Below, in pieces: positions 1 through 11,600 of a stretch of DNA of 64,000 nucleotides (its first letter is position 1; every line of letters begins with the position of its first letter). The DNA comes from Asterias amurensis (taxonomy: Eukaryota > Echinodermata > Asteroidea > Forcipulatida > Asteriidae), in assembly GCF_032118995.1 (NCBI RefSeq), contig NC_092660.1, positions 821,501 to 885,500 of the forward strand, written 5' to 3'. Position numbers and translations under genes: made by a program. The notes under the pieces are model-generated. The model saw only the letters and a program-made list of their open reading frames with translations. It did no database searches and was not told where the DNA came from.

Positions 1-218
1 AGGATTAACTTCAAACTCACTATGCATAAACATACTTTTTAACAATTGTAACCTACTAGGCCCAATTTCATAGAACTACTTGAAGTAGAAAACACTGTTC
101 ACTGAATGTCTGCTTAAGGAAAAACTACAGGGGACCACTCACAAAGAGAATGCATGATATGATATTTTGGCGGGTTAGTAAGCAATGTTTTGTTTCTAAT
201 AAAAAAGTTTGTGTTTAG

Positions 219-345
219 TAAAATGAAACTATAAATAGTAAACTTGCAGTACAACCATGTGTACATCTCTTTTGTGGGAGTGCCTGCTCTGAAAAGAGCC
301 AGTGTGGTTTCAAGTTTATGTTCATAGGGAGCTCTATGACACTGA
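219..345 (-). repeat. Dispersed repeat with histone-type stem-loop, copy A
   Basis: On the minus strand GGCTCTTTTCAGAGC (stem-loop 285-300) differs from the histone mRNA stem-loop GGCTCTTTTCAGAGCC only at the last base. Ten bases later comes CAAAAGAGAT, then a tail GGTTGTACTGCAAGTTTACT shared with the copies at 31.2 and 48.0 kb. No histone reading frame is attached. Confidence 0.7.
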
Positions 346-392
346 AACAATGTTTGCAAAGATATTTTAGTCTTGCTCAGTTGCTGACTCAC

Positions 393-577
393 CATTGTGT
401 CTTTTGATAGCGGTTTCTGATCTGTTTGCGTTGATCTGAGATGATGTTACCCGCTGTGGTAGTGTTTATCGCTCTGGTTTCTGGGAAGTCTAAGTTGACG
501 AGGGAATTGACGACAGTCGCCGTGGATGGGCGGGACCGGTAACGATGCTTCCCTTCAATATCACCAAGATGACGTTG
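393..577 (-). CDS. Exon of unidentified minus-strand gene
   Basis: A 185-nt block flanked by a strong acceptor (TTTTTCTTCTAACCTCTAG) and a GTGAGT donor, open in a single frame for 61 codons, QRHLGDIEGKHRYRSRPSTA onward to NRYQKTQ. The other two frames contain stops. It enters in phase 0, which matches the phase-0 exit of the block at 2830-2954, so the two probably belong to one transcript reading leftwards out of the window. The composition is polar and basic. I cannot assign a family. Confidence 0.5.
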
Positions 578-2829
578 CTAGAGGTTAGAAGAAAAACAAA
601 ATATTTATTTACCTTGTACTGTGGCATGTGGTCATTGCAACAAGAAATATGAACAAGGAATTAATTGGAAGTTGTGTCCTGACCCTTCTGCACCAACCCA
701 TCCCCCCCCTCCACCACCAATATTAAATAAGGGTGCACCCACTACTTATGAGAAAACATAACTGCGGTTGTTGACTTCCAACTTGAGGTATTTTGGATGA
801 CACAGGCCCTATAATAAATGGTCCTTTTTGCTGAGAGGTATTTAGGGAAATTGTTTCAAGATTGATGTTTGGACATTTGAAAAATTACACCACAGGGAGA
901 ATAACTCAACTGGTCCTGAGACTTCCCATATCAATGTTTTATCCTGTATTTTATTTTTTTCTCTTGGCTGTAGCGCTTTGAAATAGTGTAAAAGCGCTTT
1001 ATAAATGCATTTAAGTTAAGTTAAGTTCAGTTAAATTGAGCAGAGGAAAAAAGTTCAAGAGTCAATGAATGATTTACACTTTTTAAAATAATATTTAGCA
1101 ATCTACACTGTATTCTATGGGAGTAAAAGTGGGGTGCATCCATGCACCCATAACAAAGCGTTGTGTACAGTGCATATCTTGAGGGCAGTGAGAACACTCT
1201 TGCAATGTCTTTTATAGATCTGTGTGGAGATGGTTGTGCAGTTTACTTTAAACTTTGTTCGACCATAACATATTGATCTTTTCAGGACAAAAATACTCTA
1301 GGGTCGTTTATGTTCTAAAGCCTATTGAGTGAACATTGTGCCTGAGGCTGTGAGTTGTTGATGGGAGTTTGGGATCTGCTTTGAATGATCATCCTATTAT
1401 GCAAAATCTTGGGGATTATCTGGTAAGGAAAGTAGAAAGTACATGTAGGGCTATATCTGTTGCAAACTGCTAACCAACCAAAAAGACCTGCAAACAACTT
1501 TTTTGACCTAGCAGAGTCTTTCTCGAAGGTTAAACAAAATAAAGTACTAACACTATGTCTAAAATCAGTATGGAATAATAGAGTAGATGGTTAGAAAAAC
1601 TGGGGAAAACATGGGGAGAGGGACAGTGGATGTTTTTATCTTCCTGTAAAGGCCTAGATGTAGATGTATAAATTGCCAGCAACAAGTGTTTGCAGGGCGT
1701 ATGGACAGATTGTTAAATCCTTTTTGCTTTGTTGATTTTATCACCAACTAATAGGAAAAAAAATAAAAATGTTAAGTTCTCTAGATGTGGGATGAAAACC
1801 CCAATGGGGGAAACCCGCGCAATCAGGAAAAGAAACCACTCTGCCACACAGGAGCTAAGTTTGTGCTGGAATGCTCTGATACAATTTCAAATTCAAGTGA
1901 AAAATATTGCCACAATATTTCTACAAAGATTTTGCCCTGTGTTTGATCAGTTAGTCTGATGGCTAACAAAAAAACTAAAGCGACAAATTCATAGGAATTT
2001 ATAACTAGACTTCTCACAATGGGTCCAAGGTTGACACAAATTATGTAGATTATAACCGGGCAACTGTTTGACAAGGGACTACTTGTTGCTTTTGTGAAAA
2101 GGTTATCATGTGCCGACAACATTCAACGCAAACAATAATACGTTATCTGTGTAAACAAAACTGATCTCTCAGTTCCCAGACAGGATTGAAATATATTGAA
2201 CAGATTGTTGAAGAAAAATAGTACTATTGGAAATATCTACATGCTCACTTATTGATGCGATCCAATTATATATTCTGGTAATGAAATCACGGATGCTTAA
2301 AAAAGTAAACTTTTAAAATCAGTAGTAGTTCAGGTGTTGAGGTAAAACAAGTACAAAAAGGTGTTTGCAATAAACAAGGGAAAAAAAACATTTACTCTTC
2401 TAAAATAAGTGTTTCTTCGGTGTGTACAAACCAAAGATTATAGAGTGCTGGAGGCCTAAGATGAGAACTAGCTCAATCCATTGCCGGGATGCGAAATACG
2501 CATAGGCGCCATTTTAGCAAGCAAATGTTTTGATATACAAGAGTCATTGATAGCAATGGTCAATGCTGAAAGCTGATTTATTGTTGCATCAAAATAGTTG
2601 CTTGCTAAAACGACATCAAGTGCACATTTCACGCCAACAGCCGAAGCCCCCGCGCCTTTGGCGCTCTATAGTCGAATCTTTCGTACAGGCCATCTTTTTG
2701 GTAACTTTATTTAGACGTTATTTAGACCTTTTAACAAAAATGAACATTATTTCAGTTTGCCTTACCACCAAAATTATTATTATTAATGCAAAAGAGAAAG
2801 TCCAAGAACAAACTGTTTTTAAAACAAAC
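578..2829. other. Intron or intergenic, repeats only
   Basis: No coding block seen. Holds a GCGCTTTATAAATGC-type SINE-like tail near 970-1010, a fragment with GACCTAGCAGAGTCTTTCTC near 1505-1530 shared with 46.9 kb, and a degenerate tRNA-like piece on the minus strand near 1780-1860 (A-box-like TGGCAGAGTGGT). The rest is unremarkable AT-rich sequence. Confidence 0.4.
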
Positions 2830-2954
2830 CTTTGCATGTTTCTTGACATATTCCCGATCCTTTAAGTCCACATAGTCGTACGCATACAGACACTTCTCAG
2901 CAGCCATTATAAACTTTCTGAACACCAAAATGTATTCTTCCTTTTCTCTTGCGT
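2830..2954 (-). CDS. Exon of unidentified minus-strand gene
   Basis: A 125-nt open block with a TGCAATTGTAG acceptor and GTTTGT donor. The only open frame reads AREKEEYILVFRKFIMAAEK, then CLYAYDYVDLKDREYVKKHA, ending in K: a charged, helical-looking segment of the kind found in real proteins. It enters in phase 1 and leaves in phase 0, in register with the exon at 393-577. No family recognised. Confidence 0.48.
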
Positions 2955-3134
2955 CTACAATTGCAGAATTCTTTGATCTCACCAGTCGCTTTCTACTTCA
3001 GTTGGTCTCATTCCAAATAAACAGTCCATTGCAAATTTCTATGGATGCAAATACATTATTTTTCCATCAGTCAGAAATTTTCCGTAAAGTCATAGCTGAT
3101 TTTCCATTTTTCGATTAGTGATGATAGAGTTTTG

Positions 3135-3205
3135 GTATGAATCTTCTGGTCTAGCGGTTATTGATATTTGGCTCTGACGCGGAAGACAGATCTCACTGCG
3201 GGGAA
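3135..3205 (+). repeat. Degenerate tRNA-like sequence
   Basis: TGGTCTAGCGGTTA matches a tRNA D-arm/A-box, followed by a CTGACGCGGAAGAC anticodon-arm-like stretch, but no acceptable T-arm/B-box follows. Either a tRNA pseudogene or the head of an old tRNA-derived SINE. Confidence 0.35.
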
Positions 3206-3363
3206 AAAATTGAGAAAATATTTACATATTTAGGCTAAATACTTCTGGGTTTCTTCTAGCTGCGCTGTCCTAAAAAGTACCACAGCACGTTTTTATTTTA
3301 ACATCTTTTCTGCTTGTTTTATCAGTTCGTTTGATTAGAGTTGGTTTGCAGAATCACTTATTC

Positions 3364-3530
3364 AGGGCCTGGAATTACACGAAGGCCATGGAGGTTAGGG
3401 TCTCTGTTTGACTGGTCTTGGCCTTGGTGCTATTTCAAAAGTTTCCAGTAGAATTCAAGAATTCAAGTGCCCTGCCCTTTTTACAAAATGAAAATGGCCC
3501 TGCCCTTTAAAGAGGTAATTCCAGAACTGT
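3364..3530 (+). repeat. GGGCACC repeat family copy
   Basis: GGCCTGGAATTACACGAAGG, TGGTCTTGGCCTTGGTGC and TTTTTACAAAATGAAAATGG match the more complete copy at 29035-29185. Others: 8996-9105, 10355-10460, 12455-12640, 13255-13560, 21515-21665, 22040-22175, 37290-37445, 44205-44340, 63475-63615. Confidence 0.65.
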
Positions 3531-4268
3531 AGTGCTTATTGCATTTGTTACATACTTCATTGCGTACTTTCATAGTTGTCCCGTCTATCAAGGTAACTTA
3601 TCTGACTTAAATCTAAAACTAGCTCCACTTGGGTACCAAGGATTCGCCTTGCCCTTGGCCCAACCCATACTAATCAGAAGAAGGGTTGCTGTCAATATCA
3701 TCCAAATGGTACTTGAGTAGATTACAGTTATAAACTGGTATTAGGACTAACTTAAATAATACCATGTCCATGGTAATAATACTGAGGAACCTTTTACCTA
3801 GAGCTTTAGTTTATGAACTATCGAGCCAATTAATAAAAGTAAAACATGACAAATCAGCTGACTAAGGTAGTACTAAGTACGTAGTCATATGGTAGTCTAG
3901 TAATAGTCCGAGTTAATATGGACAGGACAACACTCATTCATGCACTTTATTTTTTTATATTTAACATTTTGACATTCTGGCATTTATTTATTAAGTTTTA
4001 AATTAAAAGGGGAAGCCCCCCCCCCCCCAAAAAAAAAAATGTCAGAATACCACTATGCTAATAAATAGACTGGTCCAGCTTCAGAGCTACGTACTCTCAG
4101 TTACATAGTCACATCATACACAGCAATAATATGCTGACTGTGTGGGGGACTGTCACACTAACTGCTATGCTAACTTTATGCCACTGCCACTTATCAAATT
4201 ATTAAAGTCATAAAAAGATAACGAACAAATGCAATATATTTACCTATAATTAAGGGTTGTAAAGTTAC

Positions 4269-4491
4269 GTCATCATGTAGGCTGTAATGTGTCCTATGTG
4301 GTGTCTATCAAGAACTTCGATGGGACGATGTGTTTGTTTGATTGATTGGTAAATCTCCTTTACAATTACACATTCCATTATGCCATGTGTGCATTGTGTA
4401 TGATCGGCCATTTCATTTCTATCAATGTAAAAAGTGCAGTTGTCAAGAACAACGTAAACATCAGGAGAGTCCACTATTTTTAGAGGGGATA
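4269..4491 (-). CDS. Possible exon of unidentified minus-strand gene
   Basis: A 223-nt block after ATAAACAG with a GTAACT donor, open in one frame: SPLKIVDSPDVYVVLDNCTF, then YIDRNEMADHTQCTHGIMEC and on to HIGHITAYMMT. It leaves in phase 2, which does not match the phase-1 entry of the block at 2830, so at least one exon between them would be missing from this model. An alternative reading is a chance open frame. Confidence 0.3.
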
Positions 4492-5127
4492 CTGTTTATG
4501 TTTTCTGCGTTTCGCTTTTGGTATAATATATAAACCACATCTTACTCAAATATTTTGAAATTCAATCGGTATAAATTTATTTCAATAGTTAACATTTATT
4601 AATGATGATGTTTTGAGAATAGTCATTAAAAATTAATAAATTGAAACACGTACGATTTGAAACTTTGCATGATGATAACACCCAAATAGTATAATCGATC
4701 AATCCAATTTATACCACTTCCTGGCCTTGTTCAGCTTCTTGATTGAGGGCGCTGTACATGTTCACCGTTAAAAACTTAAATTTTGACTGAGCGCGTTTGT
4801 GTAAAGTTGGTGATTAGTTGAGCCAATATGACAGGAAATTCACTTCATTCATTTTGCAGAAATTAAATCGCAGTTTACAATTAAAAACAACTTATCTATA
4901 TTGTTAACAATATTATTATAAAAAAAACATAAAACATTAAACATAATCAGGCAAATTTAATTTAAGATGGTTAAATATAAAAGAACAAGAACAATTGAAT
5001 TATTAAATTGATTGTTGCTATTGCTTCTATTTTCTTGTTATATATTTATTTTATATAATATTTTCTTTTTGTATATTTATTTATCTATAGGTAATAAAGT
5101 AATAAGCACACTCCATTTTTGACTTAC

Positions 5128-5209
5128 CCTCAAGATGCTGTTTCCTCTGGGCCACCGTAGTATCTTGTATCGATTTTTCCCGGGCTCGCCTTTGTAGTTT
5201 GTCCGCTCA
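5128..5209 (-). CDS. Possible exon of unidentified minus-strand gene
   Basis: A short block between a TTGTTGTTTGACAG acceptor and a GTAAGT donor. Read in the frame that leaves in phase 1 (as the block at 4269-4491 needs) it gives a helical, charged segment, DKLQRRAREKSIQDTTVAQR-type, if the acceptor is the AG ending at 5206. It lies about 470 bp upstream of the MAP3K1 start codon, so the unidentified gene could be divergent from MAP3K1 across a shared promoter. Confidence 0.22.
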
Positions 5210-5675
5210 CTGTCAAACAACAAAAGAGATTGGCTACCAGCCAAACAATTCTAAAAATAGAAATGATCTCATTCAATGCTTTTGTTATACACAACCGCGC
5301 TACTGCACAACCACATTCCTTATTCAAAACAGTCACTGGGGTGGGCAAATGATAATAACTTGTGATAAACCACCTCGCAAAATCAGTCTAGGAATTACCT
5401 TCTGCGGTTTGTTTTGGATGTGTGTGGGTGTTTATGATGTGCTACCTCAATTAGAGTCGTCTGGAATACTTTGGATTAATTAATTATGACTACGATCAGG
5501 CAATTTAATTTGGAGATCCCGTAAAGTTTTTCCAGTGTTGTGGTTGGACCACATACTTTTTAAAACCACGTTGCTAACTGAGCCTGGAGTTTTCACGCTT
5601 TTGATTGGGATTATTATTTTTAATTACAAGAACTTCTCAGTTTTTCACGAACCATTTTTTCACTGGAGTTTTTAA

Positions 5676-8600
5676 ATGGATCAGCAGAGAAAAGAAAGGA
5701 CCAGACGGAAGCCTTCCAGTCGCGACCCTTCTCCGGAGTTGAGTAAAACTCGAGCACGGCACCACAAGAAGGACCAGTCACCAGCTGAGAGCCCAACGGG
5801 GGCAGCGGCTGGTTGTACGGCAGGGCAGTCTGTTGCGTCACCCGCTGTTGTAAACAAGGCCGTCTCGGGCTCTGGGCCTGGGGCCGCTTGTGGTAGTAAC
5901 TCGGGGTGAGTACATGCAGCGTAGCAATGAATGTCTCGTTTAATTAGGATAATAATATTGTACAGGATGTGTTACTTTTAATTTTTTGTAAGTTATTGCA
6001 CTTAGCTGTGGAGTGTGTGCATGCTGTGGGTGACATTGGAAATAATTGCTTGGTGGGGGTACCGTTAGGTCTTTCATAAATCTAGAAATGATCTATGTAA
6101 AACTAAATTAGTTTGAACGGATAACTTTCCGTATGGCGCCACCACTTTTTCACTCTTTTTTACAAAAAGGGATATATCAATCAGGTAAATTAGATACTAT
6201 ATTATTTTATTTCGAATGAAAAAGTGGTGGCGCCATGCGGAAACTTTTCCAGTTTGAACAAAGTTTAAAATGAAAAGTATCAAATTAAGACAGGGTTTTT
6301 GAAGAATTACTTTTTGAACTGTCACCTTGTAAATACATGATAGATAATGATTTTAAAGTTTCTGTGATGTATTTTGTAAGTTTTAGTATTTTTGAATGAA
6401 CCTTAACCTGCACCTTTAACCAGGGCCCAATTTTATAGAGCTGCTAAGCACAAAAATTTGCTTAGCATGAAATAACTTCCTTGATAAAAACAGGATTACC
6501 AACCAAATTTCTACGTGATTTTCAGGATTTAGCAAACAACAGCTTAATACCAGTAGCAATCAATGTAACAAATGGAAATTTGGTTGGTAATCCTGTTTTT
6601 ATCAAGGAAGAAATTTTTGTGCTTAGCAGCTCTATGAAATTGGGCCCAGATGATCACTATAAAAGTGTTATCTTTATTTATAAACTCGCACTGTCACTTT
6701 GTTACACCAGTTTCAATGACTGAAACTACAAGAACTGAATAAATAAACCTTGAATACAAGTTTCCATTGCCACTAGTTAGTACTCGTCACTTTTAGAAAT
6801 CTCTCTTCCTGGGCTAGGTCATAAAAACAGGAAATGATTGGCTCTTGGTTGTTTTTACCGAATTCCGTTTGTCCAAATAGACATGTTTGCACCGGTGTTA
6901 GTCACAAAAATCCAGCCACGTTACAGATTTGTCAGAATCATTTTGTCTTGGAACTTGTAGTTTCATTTGTCCCTCAAAAATATAGTTTATTTGAATGGAC
7001 ATTCTACACTTAAAACTGAGTTAGTGAGTTAGATAACTACTGAAAACATGATACTTAGAACTGTGGATCAACAAACAGGAAGAAAGCTGAGGTAAGATAC
7101 TGGGAAAACTTGCTGTAAATTTTCTGTTAAGCAGAAGTGTCATAGTGTTAAGCATAGCCTGGACTAGATAAGAAGAAGAAGTAGGCACGTTTCAGAGAAC
7201 ATTCTTAGTTTCTATTTCAAGAGAAGATTACTTTTTAAATCACAAAGAAAACGGTTATTCTACAGGTTTTGTTTGCAACAATTTAGCCTACTGTGTGACC
7301 TTGCCTCATCTTAAACCTTATAAGGGATGTCTTTTGCTTGGTTAATATGGAGTTTCCTTGTGACATCATGCTTGGTCATATCAACAAACTAAATACAGAT
7401 TGACGTTGAACTAAGTACGTCATCGAATCCAGTAACACAGTTTGACGCTTTACATGTACAATCCCATAATACGCAGCACCCTTTTTCTGGGGTCATCCTT
7501 ATTGTCAACGTGGCATCTTACTTTGACCATTTGGGTACAAATAAAAGGTTGCTCAAGTTTATACTTACATTAACAGAACTGTCTCAACTCTTAAGGTTTG
7601 TTTCATAGCATCAAGTGTCATCAAAATATAAACCTTTGACATGAGTACAAATTTGATCATATAGAACACGCCATTGTGACAAGCTTTTTCAGTGGTCCCT
7701 TTTATATGAACACGTCAAAGAAGAGTCGACTGTGTTCCCGGAATAAAACTTGTTAAGTCTATCATCTTTCAGTTTGAAAGTCTCACATTTTTGCAGTACA
7801 GGAAATCCAAGACAACTGATAGATTTGTTTGTGTGAGAGAGAAATTGACTATTTCTAGTGTGAAATCTTTTCATGATGTAAGCTTTTCGTAAAGTTCATT
7901 AGAAATCTCTTTATTCAAACCTCCGAATGATTCATTCATCATGAAATCCTGGACTTTATTCATGAAAACTGTAATCGCTAAACTTTGCACCCGTCTGTGC
8001 TTATCCAGGATGTTTGAAAAAGAGAAATGGATGTCCAAGCTGGAGGACCCGCTGGAAAAACAGCGAATCAGAGAGCGGCTAGGAGCAATGCATGCTGGGA
8101 AAAAAGACGCTGACGACAAACAACGAGGCAGAGGACCAATGGTAAGTTCAGATATTTCAAAGAATGAGGTAAATTTTGAATTCTTGAAACGCCATGAGCT
8201 GTACCTGGTACAACAGAAAACAGAATAATTAAATTAAAAACTCAGTGGCGTTAACCCCTTGTTTCAGACAGGCGCTTCAGATTTGCGCCAAACCAAATTC
8301 TAAATATGAAAAGTTTGACGTCTGAAACGGCTGGACAGGCTAGAAGTCCAAAGATACATTGCAGTTGTTTGGAACTACTCTGGAGCGTCTTGGGTTCAGA
8401 CGTTGATTTTGTCATGAGGTAAACCTATTGTAATGTAAATGTTATGTTTTTTTAAAGGTTGCCTGTCTGAAACTCAAATTTATTTTTGGTAGACCTACAA
8501 GTGTTCATATAAAGTTGCTCCTAATCTATTTGGTTCGGCACAACTCTGGCGCGCCTTTCCAAAACGGGTGTAAATCAACTTGGTCATTTGATTCATAAGA

Positions 8601-11600
8601 TAAGTCGTAATCTTAAACCCTTTAGTTCTATTTGCATCAATATTTTAATTGTTTAATTTCCTTTTTTCTTTTCTAGGTGGTGCGCCCTCCATCCCCTGCA
8701 TTAAACACATTGAACTCTGGGTCGTCTGGGAGCAAGGTTGACGGAATAAAGAGGCCAGCTACGCTAAGAACGCGACGATCCCCATCGCCAAAACAGAACC
8801 CAGACTCGGTCTTCACACAACAGGTAGGTTGACAATCTTTTTATAAAATATAATTTATTTCACTAGCATGTCACTTCATTAGTTCCCAAACATTTTAGTG
8901 GTCCATCCGTTAGTTTATTCTTTCAACATTAATGCTTTTGAGTTTGATTTGACTTTTAAAAAAAATACAATCTTGAATATTAAAAGGCTAGCTTCTGTTG
9001 CCCTGAACTTGGCCTTGGCGCCCCTTTAAAAGTTTCCCCTAGCTTTCCTGATGGAAGTGTCCTTCACAAAATGAATGGAGTTTCCCTTCTCAAAAATAAA
9101 GTTTCAAGCCCCTACATAAATACTTTCCACCGAAATTTATTGAATCACTTTTGAACAGGAATTTTGTGTACAAGTTACTCTGAAGTACAATGTTTTAAAT
9201 AACAATATTTTAATTTCTGCCCAAATGATCAATGACATGAAAGTCCCCTAAGGGTGGACGGTTAGAGGTTTAAAAATTATCTTCAAATCAGGAACCACTC
9301 AAATAACGTTATCAGGCATCGGTTGTGAACAGATAATGACTGACTGCAGTCCTGTGTGGCTTGCGGGCTACGTGCATTATTTACAAGGCTGGTATGTCCA
9401 CACTAAAAGCAAACATGTTTTTACTGCAGCAAGTTTTTGAATAACAAATAGTATTGACTTCTTTTGTGTAATGATTAAAAAACTGGCAGTGAAGTGTATG
9501 GTACGCCTTTTTTTCTACTTCAAATACACAAGCAGAGCTTGTAGTGCATGAACTTAAAGTCAAACTTTGTTCATTTGGGGCCATTGTTGATTATGACATT
9601 GTCAACACAAAGGAAATTTACTCACTTTATTAAAGAAATTAGGTGGGAAAATCATTTTAAAAAAGAAGAATAAAAACTCTACAAAAGTGTTCATAGTGTA
9701 AGAAGAGTTTGCAATAAAAGAATGATTGAAATTAAAAGCATGTTTTGAAGTGTCATAAACACCACACCCTTTTTAGAAACAACACCACTCACTAAAAAAA
9801 ACCTTTAAAATCGTCCACACTTTGTACCCCGGGGTCACAAAATTTCAAGTCCTTATCCAAACATTTTAACAATCACATGACTCAGTCCTTGAATTGAAAT
9901 GCGATTACAGTTTGTATGACTGAAAGCATTCAACATCCTTCGTACACGTGTGAGCGCAGACAAGTGGCTTTGTGTGACTGCCAAACCGTGGGGTTAGTTT
10001 GTCACGAATGGATGCGTCGTTCAGTGGGTGTGCGACGGTGTCAAAATACTTGCGTACATTTGGCGGGAGATACCTTCCACTTTACGCATGTCTGAATTTA
10101 AATTATGTGCGACATTGTGAGCCTATAGAAATTGGTGTTGACATTGGGCGGTTATAAAGTTTTGTACTTCATTCTTTGGATTCATTTCAACAAAGGAGCA
10201 ATAGTGAATTTGTTTAATAGCATGCCTCACTTGTCATTCACAATAATACATGTATTACCGACTATAGCCATCTGCATTCAGCTGTTTTATTTTGTTAGAA
10301 TTCTGAATTCTTCATTCAAAAGCCCTTTCACAGACCCCAAAATAACCCACAGCACTTGTCGTGGTGCTTTTGCTTTGGTGTCCTTTACAAAGTGACAATA
10401 CAAATTTTAATTTTTCTCATAGAAGAGGAAAATTACTGTGCCCCTTCAAGAACGAAATTCAAATGCCTGCTTATTTACAACAATTCAAGACAACACACAG
10501 ACAAACAAACAGACTAAACAGTAAGCATAATCAGACAACAAACAGACAAACAAAAGGAGGGCTGAATTAACAAAAACAATGAATCTAAATTTTTCTCAAA
10601 AACAATGAGTAGGAAAGCAGAAGACATGTAATTGAGAACAAGTTAGCATTCATTATGAAAATGAAAAACATTTTGTTGCCAATATTTTTCTGTCTGAAAC
10701 AAAGCCAGCATAAAAATTCAAGTCAAATTTTGAAAAACCTTCCCTGGGTGATTGAACTTTTGAAAATCCTACAATTTTATGAACAAAATGACTCTGGAAA
10801 AATGAACCCCCAAAACCCTTCCTTGAAACCCCAAAGAGCTCATGTTGGCATCAAAGTGATTTCAAATGGACAAAAAGAAGGTTCCAAAAGAATAAGTATC
10901 ATTTATGCAGAAGGGATAGTATAAAATAGAGAAAGAAAAAAACGTTCCTTAGCAGGCATGTACATGTATGCTTCATTCAAGAAAACATTCAAGAAAACAT
11001 GCTCTATTTGTATGTGGCCAAAAACGGCAAATGTGATATGCACCAATTTGCTTGAAATTTCTCGAAATAATTTAAAAGCCAATGCTGTTTACATCACACA
11101 TTGTAACCATGGCTAGGCAAAACCTTACAACTGCCTATTGTACCTTGTTGCTAGGCAGCCATCTACGTCAGATATCAAAACATCCCAGTTGTCATGGTAA
11201 CAGACTCTTCGAGCAATCCTCATGGCTGGTGCACACGTTGGTACGCTCAATTAAGGGCTTTCTTCCCGTTTTTTTTATCTTCTGTGATTAGATTCAGATA
11301 ATTTATGGGAATATGCAAGCTTGGGTGTTGACACTTTTGCGCATATTTAATATGGTCGCAAACTATGGAGGCCTTGACAAGACATTGATTTGCGTAGCAT
11401 AGAATATGTCGTGCAAAACATCTGATCATCCAACTTATGCACAATGCATGAAGTCTTTAAATTTTGTTCTCTCTATTGTGTTGTTTTTAAAATTGCATTA
11501 ATGTGGCTTGCCTGAAACAAAATGGTTGATAGATATCTTTGTCGAAAGAACACACATAGTTTATTACAGCACACCTACAATAATAGTTTCTAATGCGGGG

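Noticed and set aside
5130-5348. Reading 5130-5348 minus as a 72-aa single-exon protein
   Set aside because: The frame stops at the end of the exon-like block and its start lies in non-conserved AT-rich sequence; the splice-based reading is better, though still weak.
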